Assembly: GCF_007004645.1 (NCBI RefSeq)
Contig: NZ_ML660019.1
Span: 454,437 to 518,436 of the forward strand
Reading direction: 5' to 3'
Length of the DNA stretch: 64,000 bases
DNA from: Aliiroseovarius halocynthiae
GTDB taxonomy: Bacteria > Pseudomonadota > Alphaproteobacteria > Rhodobacterales > Rhodobacteraceae
Below, one piece after another: positions 45,098 through 53,940 of this stretch (position 1 is its first letter; each line of letters starts with the position of its first letter). A model generated the notes under the pieces. That model saw only the letters and a list, made by a program, of their open reading frames with translations, was not told the origin of the DNA and did no database searches. The translations under genes were made by a program, and so were the position numbers.

Positions 45098-45892
45098 ATG
45101 GGTTCGATGGAGACACCGGCAGAAGCAGCCGGCGGCACAGTAGGCAAAGCGTTGCATGTTTTGGACATGGTCGCCGAGAAGGGGCGCCCTGTGCGGTTCA
45201 ATGATGTGCTGGATGGTTCGCCTTATCCCAAGGCGACGCTTTACCGGCTTTTGCAAACGCTGACCACGCAGGGGCTTCTCAGCTATGATGAAGACCGTCA
45301 AACATATGCGCCCGGTATGCGCCTTGTTCGGCTGGCACATTCAGCGTGGCGTCAAAGCTCTTTGGCACCCGTCGCCCGCCCGTTTTTGGACACCCTGTCA
45401 TCCGAGGTGGGCGAGACCATTCACCTGGCGCAAATTGATCGTGGGCAGGTTCTTTACGTGGATAAGCGCAACGCTGCCCAGCCGGTCGAGATGTTCTCGC
45501 AAGCAGGTAAGATCGGGCCGGGCTATTGCACTGGTGTGGGCAAGGCGATGATGGCCTTTCTGAAGCCCAACGAACGCGAGCAGGCTGTCCAAAATCAGTC
45601 TTTCTATCGCCATACCGAGCATACCCTGACCACATCTGATGCTTTGCAGGCAGAGCTTGGCCAGATCCGCGTCGACGGCGTGGCCTTTGACCGTGAAGAA
45701 CACGAACCGGGCATCATCTGCGTCGCGGCTCCGATTCTGTCGTCTAATTCCCGTGTGATCGGCGCGCTTTCGATCACCACGACCACTCAGAAATATTCGC
45801 TGGAAGGATTGGACGCGCTGCGCCCGGTACTTTTGCAAACAGCGCAAGACATCGCGCAAGCTGCCGAAAACTGGCAGTTCCCCAGCTCGTAA
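45098..45892 (+). CDS. IclR-family transcriptional regulator
   Basis: Regulator of 264 residues. The N-terminal winged HTH covers about 13-75 (VGKALHVLDMVAEKGRPVRFNDVLDGS, then PKATLYRLLQTLTTQGLL) and the C-terminal effector domain shows GETIHLAQIDRGQVLYVDKRN, GPGYCTGVGKAMMAFL and GIICVAAPILSSNSRVIGALSI. AAGGGAG precedes ATG 45098. It lies between the divergent galactoside operon and the co-directional ATPase gene, so it most likely controls galactoside import, with galactose or a pathway intermediate as effector. Confidence 0.92.
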   Translation: MGSMETPAEAAGGTVGKALHVLDMVAEKGRPVRFNDVLDGSPYPKATLYRLLQTLTTQGLLSYDEDRQTYAPGMRLVRLAHSAWRQSSLAPVARPFLDTLSSEVGETIHLAQIDRGQVLYVDKRNAAQPVEMFSQAGKIGPGYCTGVGKAMMAFLKPNEREQAVQNQSFYRHTEHTLTTSDALQAELGQIRVDGVAFDREEHEPGIICVAAPILSSNSRVIGALSITTTTQKYSLEGLDALRPVLLQTAQDIAQAAENWQFPSS

Positions 45893-45907
45893 ACAGGAGA
45901 GTTCATC

Positions 45908-46969
45908 ATGTCAGGCGTGACGCTTACGAATGCGATCAAGAAATATGGAGACGTTCAGGTCATCCACGATATTGACCTGCAAATCGACCATGGCGAGTTC
46001 TGCGTCTTCGTTGGCCCGTCTGGCTGCGGCAAGTCCACCTTGCTGCGGATGATTGCGGGGCTGGAAGAAACGACGTCGGGTGAAATTCGGATCGGCGAGC
46101 GGGATGTGACGCGGGTGGATGCATCGGAACGTGGTGTGGCGATGGTGTTCCAGACCTATGCGCTTTATCCGCATATGACGGTCGAAGAAAACATGGGGTT
46201 CGGGCTGAAGATGAACGGCCACCCCAAGGCCGCGATCAAGGAAAAAGTGTCCGAGGCCAGCCGCATCCTGAAGTTGGACGACTATCTTGCGCGCAAGCCC
46301 AAGGCCCTGTCGGGCGGTCAGCGTCAGCGTGTCGCCATCGGACGCGCCATTGTGCGCGGTCCCGAGGTGTTTCTGTTTGACGAGCCGCTCTCGAATCTTG
46401 ATGCCGAACTGCGCGTCGATATGCGCGTGGAAATCGCGCGTCTGCACAAAGAAATCGGCGCGACGATGATCTACGTGACCCATGATCAGGTCGAGGCGAT
46501 GACGCTGGCCGATAAGATTGTGGTGCTGCGCGCTGGTGTGATCGAACAGGTCGGAAGCCCGATGCAGCTTTATAATGATCCCGACAACAAATTCGTGGCA
46601 GGCTTTATTGGGTCGCCCGCGATGAATTTTTTGGAAGGCACAGTCGAAGACCGGAAAGTGCGCGTGCCCTCATTGGCGGATCGCGTCGTCTCGACGGATG
46701 TCGCACTGCCGGAAGATGGAAGCAAAGTTGTTGTGGGCATTCGCCCTCAGCACTTGACCATCGCCCCCGGCAATGGCGGAGCCACATTGGACCTGCGCGA
46801 GCGTTTGGGTGGTGTGTCCTATGACTATCTGATCGCAGGCAATGGCGAAAAGCTGATCGTCGAAAACCGTGAAGAAGACACGCTTCCCGAGGGCAGCGCG
46901 GTCATTGTGAGCTTCGACGACAAGCATTGCATGTTTTTCGACGCCGAAACGGAACAACGCTTGCGGTAA
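45908..46969 (+). CDS. Carbohydrate ABC transporter ATP-binding protein (UgpC/MsmK type)
   Basis: ATPase of 353 residues for the galactoside importer. Walker A GPSGCGKST, signature LSGGQRQR, Walker B VFLFDEPLSNLDAELR and the His switch VTHDQVEAMTLADKIVVL are present; the C-terminal 100 residues form the TOBE/MalK-type regulatory domain (VVVGIRPQHLTIAPG). It starts 15 nt after the IclR stop with AGGAGA. Its separation from the permease genes by the divergent regulator is common in alphaproteobacteria. Convergent with the DUF4166 pseudogene, 3 nt away. Confidence 0.93.
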   Translation: MSGVTLTNAIKKYGDVQVIHDIDLQIDHGEFCVFVGPSGCGKSTLLRMIAGLEETTSGEIRIGERDVTRVDASERGVAMVFQTYALYPHMTVEENMGFGLKMNGHPKAAIKEKVSEASRILKLDDYLARKPKALSGGQRQRVAIGRAIVRGPEVFLFDEPLSNLDAELRVDMRVEIARLHKEIGATMIYVTHDQVEAMTLADKIVVLRAGVIEQVGSPMQLYNDPDNKFVAGFIGSPAMNFLEGTVEDRKVRVPSLADRVVSTDVALPEDGSKVVVGIRPQHLTIAPGNGGATLDLRERLGGVSYDYLIAGNGEKLIVENREEDTLPEGSAVIVSFDDKHCMFFDAETEQRLR

Positions 46970-46972
46970 TAG

Positions 46973-47973
46973 TTACCGGCCGGAAGGGGACGTGCGGACG
47001 GGGCTCAGTTCCACCTGATAGTGCACCAGAAGACGCCCTGTTAGCGGCGCGAAAAGCTTGACGTCGAAATGGAAGCGGTCGTTCTTTTCGTATTCGCGCG
47101 CCTGCGAGACAGGCATCAGGATACGCGGCAGCGGTATCGGGTCAAACCTGCCAGAAGTGACGGGCGGCGCAACAATGCACGCGCTGCAACAGCTGGAATA
47201 AATGGGCCTTCATCCGCTTCGGCCAGCAGGCGCCACCAGTGTGTCCGCCCGTTTTGGGTCACGGCAGCGGACATTTCCCCGCGATCGGTGCCAAAAGGGG
47301 ACAACATGTCTGCGGCAAGCTTGAAACCCCGCAACACAGGGCCGTTGATGGGGATCGGCACCCAGCGACGCAGGCATGCAAAAGCCCAAAGGCCATAGCG
47401 CATACCCCCCAGCTCCAGCCCCGCGCGGAATATGACCGTTTCGGCCTTGAAATGGGCCGGGAACAGCCGTTGATCCGGTACTTCGATTTGCCAGCCTTGT
47501 CGGGTCACGCTATCCGGCAGCACGTAGAGTTTGGGACCTGACCAGCCTGTGGTCTCTGCCCATCTGCCGCCGCGCCAGAATTTCATTGGACGTCCGACTT
47601 GGGACAGGATCGCTGTTTCGATGACTTGCGGTGTGCTGTCGTCTGCTAATGCCCGGGCTGCCGCACTGGGCAGGGCAGGCACCGAGGATAGGCCGCACAC
47701 AACGCAAACGCTTGCGGCGCGCGGCAGGCGATACGGATCATCTTCATACGCATGGTATGGTCCTGCAGCATCAACCACGACATCGTAGTCTTTCACCATG
47801 TCCAACGGGCCGTTCCGGTCCAGTTGGATTGCATGACACCCCAGCTCACTGGCCAAGGATTGCGCAGAGTGCAGAGTGCGTCCGGCCAGCGTCACCCCAT
47901 GTCCGTCACGCACCAGCAAACGCGCAAGGCGCGAGCCGAAAACGCCTGTTCCTCCGATTAACAGCACCCTCAT
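46973..47973 (-). pseudogene. Decayed saccharopine-dehydrogenase-like/DUF4166 protein gene
   Basis: The frame from ATG 47973 begins MRVLLIGGTGVFGSRLARLL, a saccharopine-dehydrogenase NADP-binding fold, and continues through PYHAYEDDPYRLPRAA, but the expected 35 or so residues before LSSVPALPSAAARALADD and another segment before AILSQVGRPM are missing. The frame stops at 47116 after EGPFIPAVAARALLRR. Just past that, in another frame, the minus strand encodes PRILMPVSQAREYEKNDRFHF and LTGRLLVHYQVEL, the end of a DUF4166 domain, up to a stop at 46973-46975. Most of DUF4166 is therefore deleted and the remainder frameshifted. It overlaps the DUF393 reading frame by ATGA, so the two were once an operon. 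Confidence 0.75.
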
Positions 47974-48358
47974 CGTATAAGCCGTTTCTGGAAGGTGGGA
48001 TCGGGAAGCGCGCACATATCGCGATGCCCGAACAGACGGTATCGGTTGCGCGCGACGCGCTGATACAGCCAGTCGCGAATGGGTTTCGGAAGGAGCCGCA
48101 ACACGCAAGCCAGCTTTCCCCCGTCGATAAACATCCACGTGTCCGGGTCTTTCGGGTCAAGCCCGTAATGCCGCTAAGGGTTTCGCCCAGTGGGGATTGA
48201 ATGGGGCAGATACGAACGGTGCCCGACCGATCCAGCCAGTGAAACATGCGTGCGCCCCAACTGCATAGGGCGCATTCAGCGTCCATCACGGCAACAGGTA
48301 CACTGTCATCGAAATCCGGGACATCGGGATCGTGTCGGTAAGAGTATCGCGCGCTCAT
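47970..48358 (-). pseudogene. DCC-family (DUF393) thiol-disulfide oxidoreductase-like gene with a single-base frameshift
   Basis: ATG 48358 opens MSARYSYRHDPDVPDF, then AVMDAECALCSWGARM, the DxxCxxC motif that defines DCC proteins, and RICPIQSPLGETL. Near 48172 the frame breaks: the intact continuation RHYGLDPKDPDTWMF, LACVLRLLPKPIRDWLYQR and ARNRYRLFGHRDMCALPD is in another frame and ends at a TGA at 47970-47972. One missing base in the stretch that would read CTT-AGC-CGG-CAT explains everything. Without the lesion the protein would have about 129 residues. It could be a sequencing error, a recent mutation, or programmed, but the decayed gene behind it supports loss of function. Confidence 0.8.
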
Positions 48359-48535
48359 CTCGCCCCAAGCTTCGGCGATGGTGCGGCGCGCTGCAACGCT
48401 CAAAGCGTGGTCGGGATTGCGAGAAATGGACGCAGCGGCCGATGCCCGAGGATCTGCGCAAAAACTGCACATCTTTTGCCGATCGTCTGCAAGCCCTCCG
48501 GGCAATCTGGCGGCAATTCATAAAGGAGACAGTGA
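48359..48535. promoter_or_regulatory. Divergent promoter region of DUF393 pseudogene and DUF4173 gene
   Basis: This 177-nt gap separates the two divergent starts. AAAGGAGA at 48522-48529 is the ribosome binding site for the DUF4173 gene. No operator symmetry stands out. Confidence 0.4.
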
Positions 48536-50113
48536 ATGCCAAAACAACTTATTATTCGAGGTGTGCCAGACGCGATTGCCCGCGATGGATGGTGGTTGGC
48601 CAGCGATGCAACCTTGCCGCAGCATGAGCCGCCCTCCCCAACATTTCCGATACTTGGCGAGGCAATGAAACGGCGTATGCCGTGGATCGCCAGCGTTGTT
48701 TTCTTAGTCGCACTGGGCGACCTCTTGTTCTGGGGCTATGTGCCGGGGGTTTCCTTGGTCATATTTGCATGGGCGATCTTTGCGGTGGCCTGCGCCTCGC
48801 GTCCGCCTAAGCGCCGTGTGATCGCGCCAGCGCTACTGCTGGTTTTGGCCAGCCTGCCGATGGTCGAGCACGCCCAGTTGTTGTCGTTTGGCTTCCTCAC
48901 TGCGGGATTGCTTGTCTCGGTGGCGTGGCTGCGCATCGCGCCGAGCCGTGGGGTCGAGGTGTTGGGGGCTGCGGCCTTGCGTCTCAGCGCATCCCTGCCT
49001 GTTGCAGGTGTCAAAGGTGTTCTTAACTGCGCACGCGCCGTGTCCCATGAACGTGCAAATGGAGCGTTGCCCGCGTGGTTTTCAGCCGGGTATCTGATGC
49101 GAAACTGGGCGTTCCCAATCGGCGGCTCGTTGGTGCTGACAGTTTTGCTGGTCAACGCCAATCCGGTATTTGAGCGCGCCATTGTACAGGCATTCCAGAT
49201 CGACATAGATCTGTTTTCGCTGATGAGGCGGGTCTTGCTTTGGGTCGGGTTGGGACTTCTGGTCTGGCCTTTCCTGATCGTCCAAGCGCCAAAGGCTGCG
49301 ATGGTTGTCACGCCCCCGAAAACGGGGATCAAACTTGGCCTGAACGCTGGATCTGTTCTGCGGGCATTGGTGATGTTCAACCTGTTCCTTGCGGTGCAAA
49401 GCGCAATGGATGTCTCGATCCTGTTCGGTGGGGCAAGCCTTCCAGATGGGATGAGTCATGCCAGCTATGCCCATCGCGGAGCCTATCCGTTGTTGATTAC
49501 GGCCATGCTGGCCGGAGCGTTTGCCTTGGCAGCGCGACCCTTTCTGGCCGAACATCGCGCGCTGAAGCCGCTGGTGTTGCTATGGCTTGCGCAGAATGTG
49601 CTTTTGACCGGCTCGGCTGCAATGCGGTTGGAGCTTTACATTGATGTCTACGGCCTGACCTATCTGCGAATCTATGCGTTGATCTGGATGGGGCTGGTGG
49701 CGCTGGGGCTGATCATGGTGGCATGGCAAGTGCTGCGCGAATGCAGCGCGCGCTGGCTGCTGATACGTTCGGCGATTTGGGGGGCGGGCGCGCTCTATGT
49801 CTGTGCCTTCATCAATTTCGCCGGCTTGATCGCTGCGGATATTCTGACGCGCGCCACGGATCCAACGGTTGAGACGCAGACGGACTGGCACTATCTGTGC
49901 AGTCTGGGTCCCGCCGCGTCGAAATCCATTGCGCAGGGAACATGGCCAAAGCTTCAGATTGCAACGCCTTTCTGGGCGACGAACTGCCTGAATCCGCAGC
50001 CAGTTGCGATGAATTGGCGTGAATGGGACTTTCGCACGGGACGCATCAATGGCTATCTTGCTGTGGACGCAAAGATGAGGGCAGTGCGCGATGAAGATCC
50101 TGTTGGTCGATGA
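48536..50113 (+). CDS. DUF4173-type polytopic membrane protein
   Basis: Membrane protein of 525 residues with about ten or more hydrophobic segments, resembling DUF4173/DUF4153 proteins of unknown function. Visible helices include MPWIASVVFLVALGDLLFWG and WAFPIGGSLVLTVLLVNANPVF; WLAQNVLLTGSAAMRLELYIDVYGLTYLRIYALIWMG is the most conserved-looking region of the family. The soluble C-terminus contains TDWHYLCSLGPAA and CLNPQPVAMNWREWDFRTGR. The last 23 bases overlap the start of the response regulator in another frame, so the three genes are an operon and the membrane protein may be the target or input of the two-component system. Confidence 0.8.
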   Translation: MPKQLIIRGVPDAIARDGWWLASDATLPQHEPPSPTFPILGEAMKRRMPWIASVVFLVALGDLLFWGYVPGVSLVIFAWAIFAVACASRPPKRRVIAPALLLVLASLPMVEHAQLLSFGFLTAGLLVSVAWLRIAPSRGVEVLGAAALRLSASLPVAGVKGVLNCARAVSHERANGALPAWFSAGYLMRNWAFPIGGSLVLTVLLVNANPVFERAIVQAFQIDIDLFSLMRRVLLWVGLGLLVWPFLIVQAPKAAMVVTPPKTGIKLGLNAGSVLRALVMFNLFLAVQSAMDVSILFGGASLPDGMSHASYAHRGAYPLLITAMLAGAFALAARPFLAEHRALKPLVLLWLAQNVLLTGSAAMRLELYIDVYGLTYLRIYALIWMGLVALGLIMVAWQVLRECSARWLLIRSAIWGAGALYVCAFINFAGLIAADILTRATDPTVETQTDWHYLCSLGPAASKSIAQGTWPKLQIATPFWATNCLNPQPVAMNWREWDFRTGRINGYLAVDAKMRAVRDEDPVGR

Positions 50114-50768
50114 CGATCCCCGCCTGCGCGAACTTGTCGGGCTGGCATTGGAGCGCGCAGGTTATGACGTTGTGACGGCCAGCGACGGGCAGATAGCTTT
50201 GACGCATTTCGCGCGCGAGGTTCCGGATCTGATCGTGCTGGATGTGGGCCTGCCCGAGCTGGATGGTTTCGAGGTTTGCCGCAGGATCCGTGCGCGTTCG
50301 GAGGTGTCGATCCTGTTTCTGACTGCCCGCGATGACGAGATTGACCGTGTGCTTGGACTGGAATTGGGGGCGGATGATTATGTCACCAAACCTTTCAGCC
50401 CACGCGAGCTGGTGGCGCGGGTGCGTGCGATCCTGAAGCGGATGACTAAGGCCCATTCGTCCGACGTCGTGTCGCATGGTCGGCTTCGGCTGGATGCGAA
50501 TGCGCACAGCTGCCATCTGGGCAGTCAAGATGTGCCACTTACCGCGACCGAGTTCACCCTGCTGGCCACTCTGGTTGGCCGCCCGACACAGGTGCACAGC
50601 CGCACGCAATTGGTCCAAGCACTTTGGGGTGCGCATTCGCAGGTCTCGGACCGCACGGTCGACAGCCATCTGCGCAATTTGCGCGCCAAGTTGGCGCAAG
50701 CGGGCTGGGCCGAGGCGATCGAGACCGTGCATGGCGTCGGTGTGCGCATGCGGGGCGCCGAGGCATGA
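50091..50768 (+). CDS. OmpR-family response regulator
   Basis: Two-component regulator of 225 residues: receiver domain at 1-115 with acidic pocket DDD (7-9), phospho-acceptor D51 in VLDVGLPELDG, and Lys in DDYVTKPFSPREL; then a winged-helix DNA-binding domain ending VSDRTVDSHLRNLRAKL and ETVHGVGVRMRG. It starts inside the end of the DUF4173 gene (23-nt overlap) and its stop overlaps the kinase by ATGA. Overall similarity is greatest to CreB-like regulators. Target genes are not evident, apart from probable autoregulation. Confidence 0.92.
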   Translation: MKILLVDDDPRLRELVGLALERAGYDVVTASDGQIALTHFAREVPDLIVLDVGLPELDGFEVCRRIRARSEVSILFLTARDDEIDRVLGLELGADDYVTKPFSPRELVARVRAILKRMTKAHSSDVVSHGRLRLDANAHSCHLGSQDVPLTATEFTLLATLVGRPTQVHSRTQLVQALWGAHSQVSDRTVDSHLRNLRAKLAQAGWAEAIETVHGVGVRMRGAEA

Positions 50769-51739
50769 CGCGGAAATGGCGGCCTAGTCTGGGGATGGTT
50801 CTGGGTGGCGCTTTGTGCGGCACCTTGATGCTGTCCTTCATAGGGCTTGTCGTTCTGCGTTACCTCGGTCCCGAGATCGGTTTTCGCAATGCGGCAATCT
50901 TGCTGGGGGCCGTGATCACCGGGGCCACGACAGTGCTGGGGTGGCTGTTGGTACGTTTGCTGTTGCGCCCGATCATTGCGCTGGAACACTTTGCAATGCA
51001 GGTGCGGGCAGATCCGGTGCAACCACCGTCACCGCCCCAGCATTTCGGCACGCAAGAGCTTCGTGCCACCGCGAGAGGCGTGTTGGATATGGCCGACACG
51101 CTGCGAAATCGGGAAACAACCATCCGCAGTTTTTCCGACCATGTCACGCACGAGCTGAAAACACCCGTGTCCGCGATTAAGGCAGCGACCGAGCTGTTGC
51201 AGGACAGTTCGGCCTTGACTGCCGAAGATCGGCGGCTGGTGGATCAGGTCGCCGGGGCGGGCGTGCAGATGGAGCAGCAGCTTGAAGCGTTGCGCGACAC
51301 GGCGCGTGCGCGCGAAGTGCGGTATGATGGAGACAGTTCCCTAGGTGCCGTGCAGGGCGACCTGCAAGAGGCGTTTCCAGGATTGGATCTGGAGGTTGAA
51401 GGGCAGGATGTGTCGATCCCATTGGCGCCTCAGGGGTTGAGCATCGTGTTGCACCACTTGCTGGACAATGCACTGCGCCATCGTGGGCACGTAGTTCATC
51501 TGACCGCATCGCAGGTGGGGACCGCGGTCACCATTGTGGTGCAAGACAATGGTGCGGGCATTTCACAGGGTAATGCTCCGCGCGTCTTCGATCCATTTTT
51601 CACGACTCGTCGAGAGAACGGGGGCACCGGCATGGGCCTGTCGATTGTGCGCAATAGTCTGCGGGCGAACTCTGCGGATATCGCGCTGGAGCCAAGTGCC
51701 TCGGGCACGCGCTTCGTTCTGACATTCGAACAAAACTGA
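50765..51739 (+). CDS. Sensor histidine kinase (CreC-like)
   Basis: Membrane kinase of 324 residues. Two N-terminal helices (about 11-33 and 42-66) flank a very short periplasmic loop (RYLGPEIGFR), so it probably senses the membrane or a partner protein rather than a periplasmic ligand. A HAMP segment follows, then the phospho-acceptor H129 in DHVTHELKTPVSAIKAA, N-box HHLLDNALRHRG, G1 DNGAGI and G2 GGTGMGLSIV. It overlaps the response regulator by 4 nt. The frame opens earlier at 50624, inside the regulator, and is not the start. Confidence 0.92.
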   Translation: MTRKWRPSLGMVLGGALCGTLMLSFIGLVVLRYLGPEIGFRNAAILLGAVITGATTVLGWLLVRLLLRPIIALEHFAMQVRADPVQPPSPPQHFGTQELRATARGVLDMADTLRNRETTIRSFSDHVTHELKTPVSAIKAATELLQDSSALTAEDRRLVDQVAGAGVQMEQQLEALRDTARAREVRYDGDSSLGAVQGDLQEAFPGLDLEVEGQDVSIPLAPQGLSIVLHHLLDNALRHRGHVVHLTASQVGTAVTIVVQDNGAGISQGNAPRVFDPFFTTRRENGGTGMGLSIVRNSLRANSADIALEPSASGTRFVLTFEQN

Positions 51740-51750
51740 TCCAGCGCGCC

Positions 51751-52365
51751 TTAAAGCCCCAGCGAGACCCACAGCACTTTTGCATCATCCTTGCTGGTTG
51801 ATATCAATCCATGCCCCATGCGCGCGTCGTAATAGACGGAATCGCCTGCCTTCATATGCAATGGGCGATAATGCTCGGTCACAAGTGTCAGCTCGCCGGA
51901 CAGGACGAACATGAACTCTTCTCCGTTATGGCGCACCCAGTCGTCATATTCTGATATTTCGCGTGCCGTGACTGTCGAAATATAGGGCACCATGCTTTTC
52001 GAAGTCAGCTCGTTACACAGCAATTCATGCGTATATGTGGGGGTTTTCTGAATTTCGCCCTGACCCGCACGGGTGTAATCCCGGCGTCCCGAAATGTCGG
52101 TCTTGGCAGACTGAAGGAACAGTTGCGGGGTTTTAAGCTCCAGTGTCTGCATGATCCGTCGGATGATATCGAAACTGGGACGTGTCTGGTTGTTCTCGAT
52201 CTTGGAGAGGGTCGAGCGGCCGATCCCTGCGGTGCGGGCAGCGTCTTCCAATGTCAGCCCCTTGGCTTTCCGGGCCTCTCGAATCATGCGGCCCATAGCC
52301 TCGCCATCGGGGGCATCCGGCTGATCATTTCCTGACTGTGAGGTTCCGTTCGTATCGGTCTCCAA
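51751..52365 (-). CDS. XRE-family regulator with cupin domain
   Basis: Regulator of 204 residues: an N-terminal disordered leader (TNGTSQSGNDQPDAPDG), an XRE HTH at about 25-80 (IREARKAKGLTLEDAARTAGIGRSTLSKIENNQTRPS) and a cupin sensor domain at 125-200 (HNGEEFMFVLSGELTL, YYDARMGHGL). It is divergent from the lpd-lipA-symporter-gcvTHP genes, so it likely controls glycine cleavage in response to a small ligand bound by the cupin barrel. Paralogous XRE-cupin regulators of amino acid and polyamine catabolism have the same domain order. Confidence 0.9.
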   Translation of the reverse strand: METDTNGTSQSGNDQPDAPDGEAMGRMIREARKAKGLTLEDAARTAGIGRSTLSKIENNQTRPSFDIIRRIMQTLELKTPQLFLQSAKTDISGRRDYTRAGQGEIQKTPTYTHELLCNELTSKSMVPYISTVTAREISEYDDWVRHNGEEFMFVLSGELTLVTEHYRPLHMKAGDSVYYDARMGHGLISTSKDDAKVLWVSLGL

Positions 52366-52467
52366 CTTTACCCTCCGTAAATTCCCTTTGTTCCCCCGCA
52401 GCTTAGTAATCGGTCACAGGGCTGTCAAAGTATCCATCTGCACACAATTCTTGCAACCGGGGAAGAA

Positions 52468-52504
52468 GTTTCCTATGAGAAACAAAAATTCCCGAATAGG
52501 AAAC
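52468..52504. promoter_or_regulatory. 9-bp inverted repeat upstream of lpd, candidate XRE-cupin operator
   Basis: GTTTCCTAT (52468-52476) and ATAGGAAAC (52496-52504) are perfect inverted copies separated by 19 nt, between the XRE regulator start (52365) and lpd start (52554). Centre-to-centre spacing of 28 nt is about three helical turns, which suits two dimers or a bent site. Confidence 0.6.
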
Positions 52505-52553
52505 AGTCCGTGCATGGCGCATTAGCGATTGAAAGCGGAAAGCGGAGGACCAG

Positions 52554-53930
52554 ATGTTTGATCTTATCGTGATCGGAGCAGGCCCAGGGGGCTATGTCGC
52601 AGCAATTCGTGCAGCGCAGTTGGGCCTGAAGGTTGCATGCGTCGAGGGGCGCGGGTCGCTTGGTGGGACATGTCTGAATGTGGGGTGCATCCCGTCCAAA
52701 GCGCTTCTGACGTCCTCGGGCAAATATGCCGAGCTGTCGCATCTGGCGGCGCACGGGGTTGTGGTCGAGGGTGCCTCACTGGATCTGGGTGCCATGATGG
52801 CGCGCAAGGACAAAGTTGTGGGTGACCTGACCAAGGGCATCGCGTTTCTGTTCAAGAAAAACGGCGTTGAATTGATCGAGGGTTGGGCGACCATTCCCGC
52901 CGCCGGTCAGGTCAAGGTGGGCGACACTATTCACCAGACAAAGAATATTCTGATCGCAACCGGCTCCGAACCGACCCCTCTGCCGGGCGTCGAGATTGAC
53001 GAAGCCGATGTACTCAGCTCAACCGGCGCGTTGGCGCTGGACGCGGTGCCAGAGCAACTAGTGGTGATCGGTGCTGGCGTCATTGGTCTGGAACTGGGTC
53101 AGGTCTGGGCACGCCTGGGCGCCAAGGTGACCGTGATCGAATATCTCGACCGCATTCTGCCCGGCATCGATGGCGAGATCGCGAAGCTGGCACAGCGCGC
53201 CTTGTCGAAGCGCGGGTTGAAGTTCCAACTGGGCCGCGCGGTAAAAGCCGTCGAGGCGGGTGGGAACAGCCTGTCGCTGACCGTTGAACGTGTGGGCAAA
53301 GACACTGTGGACACCATTGAAGCCGACAAGGTTCTGGTGGCCATCGGGCGTCGCCCCGTCACCCGTGGTCTGGGGTTGGAAGCGCTGGGCGTCGCGGTGA
53401 ACGAGCGCGGGTTCATCGCGGTGGATAACAGTTTCCAAAGTTCAGTCCCCGGCATCTATGCCATTGGCGACTGCGTGCCCGGCCCGATGCTGGCGCACAA
53501 AGCCGAAGAAGATGGCGTCGCCTGTGTTGAAGGGCTGGCGGGTCTGAAAGGTCACGTGGATTACGACAAGGTTCCGGGCGTGGTTTACACCGATCCCGAG
53601 GTCGCATCGGTCGGGGCTACGGAAGAGGCGCTGAAAGAGGCGGGCATCGATTATATCAGCGGCAAGTTTGCCTTCATGGCCAATTCGCGCGCGCGATCGA
53701 CCGGGGAAACGGACGGCGCAGTCAAGGTTCTGGCCTCGCCCGATGGCGTGTTGCTGGGCGCACATATTTGCGGCGCTCATGGCGGCGATCTGATCGCGGA
53801 ACTGGTCTTGGCCATGGCAAAGGGGGCGACGCTTACGGATGTGGCAGCCAGTTGTCACGCGCACCCGTCGATGGCGGAAGCCGTAAAAGAAGCCTGTCTG
53901 GACGCGCTGGGCCGCGCCATTCACGCGTAA
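52554..53930 (+). CDS. lpdA: Dihydrolipoyl dehydrogenase (glycine cleavage L protein)
   Basis: FAD disulfide reductase of 458 residues that reoxidises the dihydrolipoyl arm of the H protein. [22 protein letters not shown] is the FAD site, the redox pair is C40/C45 in [41 protein letters not shown] is the NAD site, and HAHPSMAEA carries the catalytic His-Glu. Start ATG 52554 follows GCGGAGG. Being in this cluster, it is probably dedicated to glycine cleavage, though it could also serve other 2-oxoacid dehydrogenases. It is followed 10 nt later by lipA. Confidence 0.95.
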   Translation: MFDLIVIGAGPGGYVAAIRAAQLGLKVACVEGRGSLGGTCLNVGCIPSKALLTSSGKYAELSHLAAHGVVVEGASLDLGAMMARKDKVVGDLTKGIAFLFKKNGVELIEGWATIPAAGQVKVGDTIHQTKNILIATGSEPTPLPGVEIDEADVLSSTGALALDAVPEQLVVIGAGVIGLELGQVWARLGAKVTVIEYLDRILPGIDGEIAKLAQRALSKRGLKFQLGRAVKAVEAGGNSLSLTVERVGKDTVDTIEADKVLVAIGRRPVTRGLGLEALGVAVNERGFIAVDNSFQSSVPGIYAIGDCVPGPMLAHKAEEDGVACVEGLAGLKGHVDYDKVPGVVYTDPEVASVGATEEALKEAGIDYISGKFAFMANSRARSTGETDGAVKVLASPDGVLLGAHICGAHGGDLIAELVLAMAKGATLTDVAASCHAHPSMAEAVKEACLDALGRAIHA

Positions 53931-53940
53931 GGGCCTGAAA

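Noticed and set aside
47906-48505. 199-residue minus-strand protein as called across the DCC gene
   Set aside because: Its N-terminal extension before MSARYSYRH and its C-terminal part after GETL are frameshift artefacts; the true product is split in two frames, so it is listed as a pseudogene at 47970-48358.
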